DNA from: Streptomyces sp. TG1A-8
GTDB lineage: Bacteria > Actinomycetota > Actinomycetes > Streptomycetales > Streptomycetaceae
Length of the DNA: 64,000 nt
Direction of reading: 5' to 3'
Assembly (NCBI RefSeq): GCF_030499535.1
Contig: NZ_JASTLB010000001.1
Location: 372,001-436,000 of the forward strand
Shown here: one piece after another, positions 16,942-26,475 of the stretch
How positions within the stretch are numbered: the stretch's first letter is position 1
Layout: every line of letters begins with the position of its first letter
Translations under genes and position numbers: made by a program
The notes under the pieces: generated by a model
Told to the model about the DNA's origin: nothing
Database searches by the model: none
What the model saw: the letters and a program-made list of their open reading frames with translations, nothing else

Positions 16942-17475
16942 GTGAGTTCCACGTTGATCCGCTTGATCGAGCCCTCCGACGGCCCCGTGCTCGCCGGTCT
17001 GCTCTCCCGGGACAAGCAGGCGTACGCACGCTGGCTGCCCGCGAGGCCCGCGGAGTTCTACACGCCCGACGGCCAGGCCTCGGTCGTCGAATCCCTCCTG
17101 GCCTCCCACGACAAGGGCCTCGCGTGGCCCGGCGTCATCGTCTGCGACGGGACCGTCATCGGGCAGGTCACCATCAGCTCGATCCTGCGCGGCCCGTTCC
17201 AGAAGGGGTTCCTCGGCTACTGGATCTCCTCCCTCCACCAGGGACTCGGGCACACGAGCCGTGCCGTCGGCCTGGCACTGCGGATCGCCGAGGACGAGCT
17301 GAACCTGCATCGGCTGGAGGCGCACACCCAGTTGGAGAACCTCGCGTCCCAGGCGATCCTCCGCAAACACGGGTTCAGTTCCTGGGGCATCGCCCACGAG
17401 CACTTCTACGCCGACGGCGCATGGCGCGACGAAGTCTTCTGGGAGAGGAAACTGACCGGCGGGCCCGCCTCCTGA
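16942..17475 (+). CDS. GNAT N-acetyltransferase, RimJ/RimL-like
   Basis: A 177-residue acetyltransferase of the RimJ/RimL group, which acetylate protein or peptide N-termini. The acetyl-CoA region is GYWISSLHQGLGHTSRAVGLAL followed by LHRLEAHTQLENLASQAIL and KHGF, the usual beta4-alpha3 and motif-B pattern (shown here in pieces of the protein's middle third). The GTG start is 15 nt after the reductase stop, so the two form an operon. In this setting it could acetylate the amino group exposed after leader removal, or the product for self-protection. Both ideas are inference from position. Confidence 0.78.
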   Translation: MSSTLIRLIEPSDGPVLAGLLSRDKQAYARWLPARPAEFYTPDGQASVVESLLASHDKGLAWPGVIVCDGTVIGQVTISSILRGPFQKGFLGYWISSLHQGLGHTSRAVGLALRIAEDELNLHRLEAHTQLENLASQAILRKHGFSSWGIAHEHFYADGAWRDEVFWERKLTGGPAS

Positions 17476-17879
17476 GGGTCGTCCCGCAGCTGCTGGTCAC
17501 GGCCGTGGTCAGGGGCGGGAACCGCACGGCCGCCGGGTCGGCCGTCCCGCTCGGCGGCCGGCGGTGTGCGTGCCCGACGGGGCGCCGGCCGGCGCCCCGG
17601 TCCGGGCCGGCGGGGCGGTGAGGTGAAACTCACCGAGTGGACCACGGCCGCACGTGCCGCAGTCCTGCTCCGCTTGCACGGTTGCGCCAACGGCCCCGAA
17701 CTTGACCGGCCCACCGTGGACTGCCGGTGGGCCGCGGCGGTCCGCGACCGAGTCCGTGAGGGTGCTCCTGCCGCCGCCCGCCGCCGCGGTCGTCCGCGGG
17801 AGGTGGCGGGTGGAGCAGAGGGGATCAGCCGATGGCGGAGAGCAGGTGCGGCTTTCCGTGGCTCTCACTGCCCGGTGCG
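17476..17879. other. Intergenic region, no gene recognised
   Basis: GC-rich DNA downstream of the acetyltransferase with no convincing coding frame. It probably contains the end of the decayed XRE regulator gene that lies just to the right. Confidence 0.35.
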
Positions 17880-18005
17880 GCCGTGAAGTCTCCTCCCGGC
17901 GCAGCCCTCCGGTGCGCCGGCGCGCCCCCGGGGAAGACCGACGTCCTCGGGTTGCAGTGCCTCGCGTCGCGTGCGCAGGAAGTGGGCAAGCCGAGCTCGG
18001 TCCAT
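17880..18005 (-). pseudogene. N-terminal remnant of an XRE-type helix-turn-helix regulator
   Basis: MDRARLAHFLRTRREALQPE begins at 18005 and continues DVGLPRG. After a frame change, RRRTGGLRREE follows. This is the standard opening of a large actinobacterial XRE family that continues into the HTH and an MmyB-like ligand domain, neither of which is present. Only about 40 residues survive, so it is dead. It directly follows an SDR start on the same strand, a join that looks like a deletion scar. Confidence 0.5.
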
Positions 18006-18015
18006 CGTCTCGGTG

Positions 18016-18114
18016 TCCCCGGGCGGCGAACGCGACGCGGACCGGGCCGGGGCCGATCCCGTCACTCGCGCCGGTGACGACCGCGAGTTTGCCGCGCAGG
18101 TTCGTTCGGCTCAT
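18016..18114 (-). pseudogene. N-terminal remnant of a short-chain dehydrogenase/reductase
   Basis: The sequence MSRTNLRGKLAVVTGASDGI from 18114 is the start of an SDR with the Rossmann TGASDGIG motif. Coding similarity stops after VRVAFAARG and the catalytic Tyr-Lys region is absent. The GIGPGPV stretch already departs from the usual GIGLGLA. Just upstream lies a perfect palindrome, probably the operator that once controlled this gene. Confidence 0.5.
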
Positions 18115-18156
18115 GAACCAAGCACGGGCGGACCGGCCGCACGGATGAAGGACCTC

Positions 18157-18187
18157 CTTGTCCACGGACGAATAGTCCGTGGACAAG
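18157..18187. promoter_or_regulatory. Perfect 13-bp inverted repeat, TetR-type operator candidate
   Basis: CTTGTCCACGGAC (18157-18169) and GTCCGTGGACAAG (18175-18187) are exact reverse complements separated by 5 nt. The site is 43 nt upstream of the SDR remnant's start codon, the usual place for a repressor operator. No TetR gene survives beside it. It could also act as a hairpin in RNA, but the T-tract of a terminator is absent. Confidence 0.55.
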
Positions 18188-18597
18188 AGTGCCGCCACCC
18201 GGAGTTCCACAACTTCAGAAGCCGCTCACCGGGGACTGCGGCGGCTGAGCGGTTCGGCGGGACCGGTCTCCGGGGACGGCGGGAGGTCGCCGGACGGGGG
18301 CCTCCGGCGGTGGACGCGGCCCCCGCCCGGCGCTGCCGGCCCCCGGTGGACACGATGACCACCGCGTCCCAGAATGCGGAAAGGCTGGTCCACGGGCGAT
18401 CCGTGGGCCAGTCCTCGACGCTCCGGCGACACCCCGCGGCGACGACCACCGGCGTGGTCCGTCCGGACGGACACCTCCGTCGCACGCGGAAGCGGTCGGC
18501 CGGGCCGGACCCGGGCACTGCACCGCTCCCGGCACGGAGCACTCCCCCGGCTGCTCGACCGCCGGGCCCGGGTGCGCACCGGCCCGGCGGAGCGGTT
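18188..18597. other. Intergenic region, no gene recognised
   Basis: About 410 nt between the palindrome and the htpG terminator. Open frames on both strands lack coding bias and conserved motifs. Confidence 0.4.
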
Positions 18598-18631
18598 CCG
18601 TGGGCAAGGCTGCACCACGCCCTGCCCACGG
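18598..18631 (-). terminator. Hairpin downstream of htpG
   Basis: CCGTGGGCA (18598-18606) and TGCCCACGG (18623-18631) form a 9-bp stem with a 16-nt loop, beginning 6 nt after the htpG stop codon. Like many Streptomyces terminators, it has no clear T-run. Confidence 0.55.
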
Positions 18632-18637
18632 GACGCG

Positions 18638-20541
18638 CTACAGCGCGCGTTCGAGCCGGTCGGTGACCAGCTTGACGAATCGGCCGGGCTCCTTCGGCCG
18701 GCCTCCCTCCGCGAGGACCGCCAGGCCGTGGAGCAGTTCGGCGGTCTCCGCGAGGGCGGTGCGGTCCTCCCGCTCCTTGTACGCCTGGTTGAGGCCCTTG
18801 ACCAGCAGGTGGTCGGGGTTGAGCTCGAGGATGCGCTTGGTCCGCGGCACTTCCTGCCCCATGGCGCGGTACATGTTCTCCAGCGCGGGCGTGAGGTCGT
18901 CGGCGTCGGAGACGACACAGGCCGGGGAGACCGTGAGCCGCGCGGACAGGCGCACGTCCTTGACCTCCTCCTGCAGTTGCTCCTTCATCCAGCCGAGCAG
19001 GCCGGCGTACTCCTCGCCGCGCTTCTCTCGTTCCTGCCCGGCGTCCTCGTCGCCGTCCGCGTCCAGGTCGACCTCGCCCTTGGCCACAGACCGCAGCCGC
19101 TTGCCCTGGAACTCGCCGACGGCGTCGACCCACACCTCGTCGACGGGGTCGGTGAGCAGCAGGACCTCGACACCCTTGGCGCGGAACGCCTCCAGGTGGG
19201 GGAGCTTTCGATGCTCTGCCGGGACTCGCCGGTCATGTAGTAGATGTCGGCCTGGCCCTCCTTCATCCGCTCCACGTACTGCTGGAGGGTGGTCGGCTCG
19301 TCGCCGTGGGTGCTCGCGAGGGTGGTGACGGCGATGATGGCGTCGCGGTTGTCGGCGTCGGTGACCAGCCCTTCCTTCAGGGCCGTCCCGAACTCCCGCC
19401 AGAAGGTGGCGTACTTCTCCGCGTCGCCCGCCTTCATGTCCTTGAGCGAGGACAGGACCTTCTTCGTCAGGCGCCGCTGGATCATCCGGATGTGCCGGTC
19501 CTGCTGGAGGATCTCGCGGGAGACGTTGAGCGAGAGGTCCTGGGCGTCGACGACACCCTTGACGAACCGCAGGTACGGCGGCAGCAGCGCCTCGCAGTCG
19601 TCCATGATCAGGACACGCTTGACGTACAGCTGCAGGCCGCGCCGGTAGCCCTGGGTGAACAGGTCGTGCGGGGCGTGCTCCGGGAGGAACAGCAGGGCCT
19701 GGTACTCGAACGTGCCCTCCGCCTGGAGCCGGACCGTCTCCAGGGGGGCCCGCCAGTCGTGGCTGATGTGCTTGTACAGCTCGTGGTACTCGTCGTCCGA
19801 GACCTCCTCGCGCGAACGCGCCCACAGGGCCTTCATCGAGTTCAGCGTCTCGGGTGCCGACGACTCGGACGCGGTGTCGCCCTCGCCCTTCTCCGGGGCC
19901 ATCCGGATCGGCCACGTGATGAAGTCGGAGTACCGCTTCACGATCTCCCGGATGGTCCAGGGGGAGGTGTAGTCGTGGAGCTGGTTCTCGGGGTCGGCCG
20001 GCTTGAGGTGGAGGGTGACGGCAGTGCCCTGCGGGGCCTCGTCCACGGTTTCCAGGGTGTACGAGCCCTCGCCGCGCGAGGTCCAGCGGGTTCCCCGGGC
20101 CTCACCGGCCCGGCGGGTCACCAGGGTCATCTCGTCGGCCACCATGAAGCCCGAGTAGAAGCCGACGCCGAACTGCCCGATGAGGCCCTCGGCGCCGGCC
20201 GCGTCCTTCGCCTCCCGCAGTTCGCGCAGGAACTCGGCCGTGCCCGAGTTGGCGATGGTGCCGATGAGCCGCCCGACCTCCTCGTAGGACATCCCGATGC
20301 CGTTGTCCCGCACGGTGAGCGTACGGGCTTCCTTGTCGGCCTCGATCTCGATGTGCAGGTCGGAGGTGTCGACGTCGAGCGCTTCGTCCCGCAAGGCCTC
20401 GAGGCGCAGCTTGTCCAGCGCGTCGGAGGCGTTGGAGACCAGCTCGCGCAGGAAGACATCCTTGTTCGAGTAGACCGAGTGGATCATCAGCTGCAGCAGC
20501 TGACGAGCCTCTACCTGGAACTCAAACGTTTCGATGGGCAT
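18638..20541 (-). pseudogene. htpG: HtpG (HSP90 chaperone), one-base frameshift, probably intact in the organism
   Basis: HtpG is the bacterial HSP90, an ATP-dependent cytoplasmic chaperone. The GHKL ATPase domain is complete ([36 protein letters not shown]), as are the middle domain with LSLNVSREILQQ and the C-terminal dimerisation domain. The frame breaks at a five-base run (19198-19202, CCCCC in the gene): IESSPTWRR in one frame becomes IESSPHLEAFRAKGVE if one C is added. Adding that base gives 1905 nt, a normal 634-residue protein that ends in ERAL. Loss of such a gene is tolerated in bacteria, but the identical five-C error in tfuA favours a sequencing under-call. Confidence 0.88.
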
Positions 20542-20790
20542 GGTGGGTGCTTACCTCACAGGTCCCGTCGTGGCCGGATTCGATGACTGTCACTTTAACG
20601 ACTGAGTCGATTGCACGGACCCGTATTCGCCGGGGGCGAATGCCGGCCGCGGCGAACGACGCGCTCGCTCCCGGAACACCCCGGCCGGCGAACCGGGCCG
20701 TCACCGAGGCGGCGTCACCTGCTGGCGGGCGGCGTGTCGCCCGGGTCACCGGGGCAGTTCGACGGCACGCTCGGCGCGCCCAATGACCTC

Positions 20791-20826
20791 CGCAAAGTAA
20801 CGCAAGAAATTGCGTATACACTGCAA
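20791..20826. promoter_or_regulatory. Cluster of CGCAA/TTGCG/TGCAA half-sites, LacI-type operator candidate
   Basis: CGCAA at 20791 and 20801 are direct repeats 10 nt apart, followed by an inverted TTGCG at 20810 and TGCAA at 20822. LacI-family regulators of sugar genes in Streptomyces, such as MalR and relatives, bind similar TTGCAA-like repeats. A similar cluster lies 480 nt away near the glucanase gene. Confidence 0.4.
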
Positions 20827-21276
20827 TTATTTAACAAAAAGTTGTCACTTGGGCCGACGAGGCTCGACGGACGCGTCGAGTCCCGTCGCGGAGCCCCGCA
20901 TTCGCAGGTCGGTGGTGATGGGCGTGGTTCGTGACGGCCGCGGTCAGGACGACGGCCGGGGTGCCGGCGGACACCCGGGGCCCGCGGCGACGCGAGGCCC
21001 GGCCGCCCTCCGGGAAGCGCGACCCGTACCGCCTGCTCACCGGGGCTCACCAGCGGCCGGCCCCGTCCTCGTGCGGGCCGTGACGTGTTCCCCGGTCCCC
21101 GCAACCGGACACCGAGCGGGTGGAAGCGCTTCGCCGAGTGGCCGACGCGGCCTCCGACCGCACCCGCCGGCCCCTTCACCGGCCCCGGAAGCGCGCAGCC
21201 GCCGTCTCCCCCGCCGGGACGGATGCGACCGGTGAAAACTCGTGCTGTCGCAACCGTGGACGAACCCAAGAGCCTC

Positions 21277-21310
21277 TGCAATATTGCGATGAATAACTGC
21301 AAGAAGCTGC
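21277..21310. promoter_or_regulatory. Second cluster of TGCAA/TTGCG half-sites upstream of the glucanase gene
   Basis: TGCAA (21277) and TTGCG (21284) form an inverted pair, followed by CTGCAAGAAGCTGCG from 21297. The composition matches the cluster at 20791-20826. Its position about 200 nt upstream of a secreted alpha-glucanase gene suits a sugar-responsive repressor. This is pattern matching only. Confidence 0.4.
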
Positions 21311-21511
21311 GCATGGGTTCCCGGCCTGGCCGCGTGGGCCCATCGACGCACGCACCTCCGGCTTCCCACGCCTTCGCGTGAGGCCGCTACAGCTGTGCCA
21401 GTGGCGGACGGCTCCGGCCCTCCCGCCCGACCGCGCCACCGCTCCGCCCCGTAATGAGCCGCCCTCGCGCGCCCCCACTGGTGCGTGAGCCTCTGCAGGG
21501 AGTGACCCCGC

Positions 21512-24500
21512 ATGACCCGATACAAACCCAGTTGCAGGAAACGGCGCACGGCCGGCGTTGCGCTGGCCTCCACCGTCATGGTCCTCGGGCTGCCCGCCCT
21601 CGGCGCGCACGCGGCGGGCGGCCCGAACACCGGGGCCGGTGCCGCGGCCAGGGCCGGCAGTGCGCTCGGCGCGCACTCCGCGGCCAACGTGAGCGACGGC
21701 GACACCGGCACGTACTGGCAGGCCGGGAAGAAGTCCGCGCAGTGGGTGCAGACCGATCTCGGGCGGACCGAGCGCGTCCGCCGGGTCGTGCTGCGTCTGC
21801 CGGCCCGCTGGCAGACCCGCAAGCAGACGATCGCCCTGCAGGGCAGCGCCGACGGCAGAAGCTTCATCACGCTCAAGCCGTCGGCGCCGTACGTCTTCAG
21901 CCCCGGCAACGGCAACACGGTGACGGTCTCCTTCCCCGCGACCCTTGCCCGCTACGTACGTGCCGATTTCGGCGGCAACTCGGTCGCCGGCACGGCACAG
22001 CTCGCCGAGATGCAGGTGTCCACGACCGACGCCGCCACCCCCAACCTCGCGCAGGGCAGGCCCTTCAGCGAGAGCGGGCACGCCGACGTGTACGGCGCGG
22101 CCAACGCCGGTGACGGCAACCGTGCCACGTACTGGGAGAGCAGGAACAACGCCTTCCCGCAGTGGGTGCAGGTCGATCTCGGCTCCTCGGTCAAGGTGAA
22201 CCAGGTGGCGCTGCGGCTGCCGAGCGGATGGCCGAGCCGCAGTCAGACGCTCAAGGTCCAGGGTTCGGCCGACAACCAGAACTTCACCGACCTGACGGCG
22301 TCCAAGGCCTACACCTTCGACAGCGGCAACGACCAGTCGGCGACCATCGGCTTCGACACCACCACGACGCGGTACGTGCGCGTGCTGGTCACCGCCAACA
22401 CGGGCTGGCCCGCCGGACAGCTGTCCGAGCTGGAGGTGTACGGGCCGGCGACCGGTGACACCCAGGCGCCCACGGCCCCCACGAACCTGAACTACACCGA
22501 GCCCGGCACCGGGCAGATCAAGCTCACCTGGAACGCGGCCGGCGACGACACGGGCGTCACCGGCTATGACGTCTACGCCAACGGCCAGCTACGCGCGAGC
22601 GTCCCCGGAAACGTCCTGACGTACACCGACACCCAACCCGCCGGCAGCGACATCACCTACTTCGTCCGCGCCAAGGACGCCGCGGGCAACGTGTCCTCCA
22701 ACAGCAACAGCGTCACCCGGAAGGGCTCCGGCGGCGACACCCAGGCGCCCACCGCGCCCGGGAACCTCGCCTACACGCAGTCCGGCGGCGACGTGAAGCT
22801 CACGTGGCAGGCGTCGAACGACGACGTCAAGGTCACCGGTTACGACGTCTACGCCAACGACCAGCTCGTCAAGTCCGTCGCGGGTGACGTCACGACGTTC
22901 ACCGACACCCCCTCGGCGGCCTCCACCGTCACCTACTACGTCAAGGCGAAGGACGCCGCCGGCAACGTGTCGGCGCCGAGCAACAGCGTCACCCGACCCG
23001 GCTCACCCAGCGGTCCCGGCTCCGACCTCGCCCAGGGCAAGCCCATCGAGGCGTCCTCGGACACCTTCACCTACGTCGCCGGCAACGCCAACGACGGCCT
23101 CACCAGCACCTACTGGGAAAGCGCAGGCGGCGCCTACCCGGCCACCCTCACCACCAGGCTGGGCGCCAACGCCGACCTCGGCCAGGTCGTCGTCAAGCTC
23201 AGCCCGGACGCCGCCTGGTCCTCGCGCACCCAGACCATCCAGGTGCTCGGCCGCGACCAGGACGCGACGTCCTTCACGAGCCTGGCGGCGGCGAAGGACT
23301 ACGCCTTCTCCCCCGGCAGCGGCAACACGGTGAGCATCCCGGTGTCCGGCTCCGCCGCCGACGTCCAGCTCAAGTTCACCAAGAACACCGGCGCACCGGG
23401 CGCCCAGGTCGCCGAGTTCCAGGTGATCGGCACCCCCTCCGCCAACCCGGACCTCAAGGTCACCGGCATCACCAACACGCCCGCCGCGCCGGTCGAGTCG
23501 GACGCCGTCGGCCTCACGGCCGCCGTCACCAACAGCGGCAGCAAAGCCGCGGCGGCCACCAGCCTGAACTTCACGCTCGGCGGCACCAAAGTCGCCACCG
23601 CGGACGTCCCCGCCCTCGCGCCCGGCGAGTCGAGGACCGTCACGGCGGGCATCGGGGCACGCGAGGCGGGCAGCTACCCGGTCGGCGCCGAGGTGGACCC
23701 CTCGAACAAGGTCATCGAGCAGGACGAGGCGAACAACGTCTTCACCCGCTCCGACGCCCTCGTCGTCAAGCCCGTGTCCAGCTCCGACCTGGTCGCCGCA
23801 CCGGTCTCCTGGACCCCCTCCAGCGCCTCGGCCGGCGACCAGGTCGGGTTCACGGTCGCGATCAGGAACCAGGGAACGACGGACTCGGCCGCCGGCGCCC
23901 ACAACGTGACGCTCACGATCCAGGACGCCCAGGGCGCCACCGTGAAGACGCTCAGCGGCTCCTACAGCGGCACCATCGCGGCAGGGCGGACGACCGCCCC
24001 GGTGAACCTCGGCTCCTGGACGGCCGGCAACGGCAAGTACACCGTCAGGACGGTCATCGCCGACGACGCCAACGAGCTGCCGGTCAAGCGGGCCAACAAC
24101 ACCACGGCGCAAGCCCTGTTCGTCGGCCGCGGGGCGGACATGCCGTACGACGTGTACGAGGCCGAGGACGGCACACTCGGCGGCGGGGCCAAGGTCGTCG
24201 GCCCGAACCGGACCGTCGGCGACCCCGCCGGCGAGGCGAGCGGCCGCAAGGCCGTGACCCTCACCGGAACCGGCCAGTACGTCGAGTGGACCACCCGCGC
24301 GGCGACCAACACCCTCGTCGCCCGCTTCTCGGTCCCGGACGGCACCGACACGACGCTCGACGTCTACGTGGACGGCCAGTTCCTCAAGGCGATCGACCTC
24401 ACCCCGAAGTACGCCTGGCTCTACGGCAACGAGACCTCGCCCGGGAACTCGCCCGGCTCGGGGGCCCCGCGGCACATCTACGACGAGGCGAACCTGCTGC

Positions 24501-25789
24501 TCGGCAGGACCGTTCCGGCCGGTTCGAGGATCCGGCTCCAGAAGGACGCGGGCAACTCCTCCAGCTACGCCATCGACTTCGTCGACACCGAACAGGCGAC
24601 GGCGTCAGCGAACCCCGACCCGGCCGCCTACACGGTCCCGGCCGGCTTCTCGCAGCAGGACGTGCAGAACGCGCTCGACAAGGTCCGCATGGACACGACC
24701 GGCAAGCTCGTCGGCGTCTACCTGCCCCCCGGCGACTACGAGACCTCCAGCAAGTTCCAGGTCTACGGCAAGGCGGTGAAGGTCCTCGGAGCCGGGCCGT
24801 GGTTCACCCGCTTCCACGCGCCCTCCTCGCAGGAGAACACCGACGTGGGCTTCCGGGCCGAGGCGAGCGCCAAGGGCTCCTCGTTCACGGGCTTCGCCTA
24901 CTTCGGCAACTACACGTCCCGGATCGACGGTCCGGGCAAGGTGTTCGACTTCTCGAACGTTTCCGACATCACCATCGACGACATCTGGGTCGAGCACATG
25001 GTGTGCCTCTACTGGGGCGCCAACACCGACAACATGACCATCAAGAACTCCCGCATCCGGGACACGTTCGCCGACGGCATCAACATGACCAACGGCTCCA
25101 CGGACAACCACGTGGTCAACAACGACGCCCGGGCCACGGGTGACGACAGCTTCGCGCTCTTCTCGGCCATCGACGCGGGAGGCGCCGACGAGAAGAACAA
25201 CCTCTACGAGAACCTCACCTCGACGCTCACGTGGCGGGCGGCAGGCGTGGCCGTCTACGGCGGCTACAACAACACCTTCCGCAACATCCGCATCGCCGAC
25301 ACCCTGGTGTATTCCGGCATCACGATCTCCTCGCTGGACTTCGGTTACCCGATGAACGGCTTCGGGACCGGGCCCACGACGATCGAGAACGTCTCCCTGG
25401 AGCGCACGGGCGGCCACTTCTGGGGCTCGCAGGTCTTCCCGGCCATCTGGGCGTTCTCCGCCTCCAAGGTCTTCCAGGGCATCCGGGTCAACGACGTCGA
25501 CATCGACGACTCCACCTACGGAGGCGTGATGTTCCAGACCAACTACGCGGGCGGCCAACCGCAGTTCCCGGTCAAGGACACCGTCTTCACCGACATCTCC
25601 ATCACCAACTCCAAGAAGAGCGGGGACGCGTTCGACGCCAAGTCCGGCTTCGGCATCTGGGCCAACGAACTGCCGGAACCCGGCCAGGGCCCGGCAGTCG
25701 GCGAAGCCACGTTCCGCAACCTGCGGATGAGCGGCAACGCCGAGGACGTCCGCAACAGGACCAGCACCTTCAAGATCAACATCGAGTAG
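21512..25789 (+). CDS. Secreted multidomain GH87-like alpha-1,3-glucanase (mycodextranase type)
   Basis: A 1425-residue exported enzyme. Residues 1-34 are a signal peptide (twin-charged start, hydrophobic core, AHA cleavage site). Discoidin-like (F5/8 type C) carbohydrate-binding modules follow at about 35-165 and 176-310, two fibronectin-III domains at about 316-492, a third discoidin-like module at 505-640, two CARDB-like domains at 645-870 and a CBM35-like module at 875-1030. The C-terminal 390 residues form a parallel beta-helix (WVEHMVCLYWGANTDNM, NSRIRDTFADGINMTNGS, ATGDDSFALFS) typical of GH87, which cleaves alpha-1,3-glucan of fungal walls or nigeran. The acidic DGIN and GDDS aspartates are likely catalytic. 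Upstream half-sites suggest sugar control. Confidence 0.82.
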   Translation: MTRYKPSCRKRRTAGVALASTVMVLGLPALGAHAAGGPNTGAGAAARAGSALGAHSAANVSDGDTGTYWQAGKKSAQWVQTDLGRTERVRRVVLRLPARWQTRKQTIALQGSADGRSFITLKPSAPYVFSPGNGNTVTVSFPATLARYVRADFGGNSVAGTAQLAEMQVSTTDAATPNLAQGRPFSESGHADVYGAANAGDGNRATYWESRNNAFPQWVQVDLGSSVKVNQVALRLPSGWPSRSQTLKVQGSADNQNFTDLTASKAYTFDSGNDQSATIGFDTTTTRYVRVLVTANTGWPAGQLSELEVYGPATGDTQAPTAPTNLNYTEPGTGQIKLTWNAAGDDTGVTGYDVYANGQLRASVPGNVLTYTDTQPAGSDITYFVRAKDAAGNVSSNSNSVTRKGSGGDTQAPTAPGNLAYTQSGGDVKLTWQASNDDVKVTGYDVYANDQLVKSVAGDVTTFTDTPSAASTVTYYVKAKDAAGNVSAPSNSVTRPGSPSGPGSDLAQGKPIEASSDTFTYVAGNANDGLTSTYWESAGGAYPATLTTRLGANADLGQVVVKLSPDAAWSSRTQTIQVLGRDQDATSFTSLAAAKDYAFSPGSGNTVSIPVSGSAADVQLKFTKNTGAPGAQVAEFQVIGTPSANPDLKVTGITNTPAAPVESDAVGLTAAVTNSGSKAAAATSLNFTLGGTKVATADVPALAPGESRTVTAGIGAREAGSYPVGAEVDPSNKVIEQDEANNVFTRSDALVVKPVSSSDLVAAPVSWTPSSASAGDQVGFTVAIRNQGTTDSAAGAHNVTLTIQDAQGATVKTLSGSYSGTIAAGRTTAPVNLGSWTAGNGKYTVRTVIADDANELPVKRANNTTAQALFVGRGADMPYDVYEAEDGTLGGGAKVVGPNRTVGDPAGEASGRKAVTLTGTGQYVEWTTRAATNTLVARFSVPDGTDTTLDVYVDGQFLKAIDLTPKYAWLYGNETSPGNSPGSGAPRHIYDEANLLLGRTVPAGSRIRLQKDAGNSSSYAIDFVDTEQATASANPDPAAYTVPAGFSQQDVQNALDKVRMDTTGKLVGVYLPPGDYETSSKFQVYGKAVKVLGAGPWFTRFHAPSSQENTDVGFRAEASAKGSSFTGFAYFGNYTSRIDGPGKVFDFSNVSDITIDDIWVEHMVCLYWGANTDNMTIKNSRIRDTFADGINMTNGSTDNHVVNNDARATGDDSFALFSAIDAGGADEKNNLYENLTSTLTWRAAGVAVYGGYNNTFRNIRIADTLVYSGITISSLDFGYPMNGFGTGPTTIENVSLERTGGHFWGSQVFPAIWAFSASKVFQGIRVNDVDIDDSTYGGVMFQTNYAGGQPQFPVKDTVFTDISITNSKKSGDAFDAKSGFGIWANELPEPGQGPAVGEATFRNLRMSGNAEDVRNRTSTFKINIE

Positions 25790-25801
25790 CGTCCGTCCGG
25801 A

Positions 25802-25858
25802 CGGAACCGGCGGGCGGGGGCCGCCCCTCGTGAGCACGGCCCCCGCCCGCCGGTTCCG
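25802..25858 (+). terminator. Perfect 22-bp hairpin terminator after the glucanase gene
   Basis: Positions 25802-25823 and 25837-25858 are exact reverse complements with a 13-nt loop; the arms begin CGGAACCGGC and end GCCGGTTCCG. It starts 12 nt after the stop codon. The truncated HSP90-like gene begins immediately to its right. Confidence 0.85.
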
Positions 25859-25867
25859 CGCCGCAGC

Positions 25868-26473
25868 GTGGAGGAGTTCCGGCAGGTCGCGGCGATCGCC
25901 TCGGCCGCCGGGCTCGGTGTCGTCAACGGCGGCTACACGTACGACCGCGAACTGGTCCACCGACTGCCCGAGATCAGGCCCGGGGTCAGCGTCGCCGACC
26001 TCGATCCGGCGACCCTCACCGCCCACCTCGACCCCGTCGACCGGGAGACGGAACTGGCCGCCGCGGCCTACCTCGCCCTGGCTCGCGACACCCTCGACGT
26101 CTTCGACTGCGACGTCGCGCCGCGCGCCTTCCAGCCCGCCTCCGCCCCCGCCCTGCTCGTCGACAGCCGCGAGGCCCAGCACGAGCGCACCCGCTCCCAG
26201 CTCGCCCGTGAGCAGGAGGGCGGTCTGTGGGGCGACATCCTCGGTGCTCTGCGCCAGGAAGCCCCGCGGGCCCAGCTGATCCTCAACCAGCTCAACCCGC
26301 TGGTGCGCACCGCCGTCGCCATCGACGAGCCCGAACTGGCCCGCACCAGCGCCGAAGCCCTCTACGGGCAGGCCGCGCTGCTGTCCCGGCGCCCGCTCAG
26401 GCCCGCCGAGTCGAGCTTCATCAACCGCTCCTTCCTCGGCCTCCTCGCCCACGCCCTCCGCAAGGACAGCTGA
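25868..26473 (+). pseudogene. C-terminal remnant of an HSP90-family protein
   Basis: An open frame of 201 residues starting at a GTG (MEEFRQVAAIASAAGLGVVN). It matches the tail of the actinobacterial HSP90-like proteins of about 600 residues that lack a normal HtpG C-terminus: GLWGDILGALRQ, LILNQLNPLVR, and the ending EALYGQAALLSRRPLRPAE-SSFINRSFLGLL. The GHKL ATPase and middle domains are missing; the gene begins abruptly 10 nt after the glucanase terminator. The full-length versions are normally followed by a large TPR gene, exactly as here. The fragment may still be translated but cannot be an ATPase. Confidence 0.6.
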
Positions 26474-26475
26474 CG

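Larger units (their letters stand above)
20542..21511. other. Large intergenic region between htpG and the glucanase gene
   Basis: About 970 nt without a convincing gene. Around 20790-20850 the DNA becomes unusually AT-rich for this window (TTATTTAACAAAAAG), suggesting promoters. Two clusters of CGCAA/TGCAA half-sites lie in the region and are listed separately. Confidence 0.5.
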
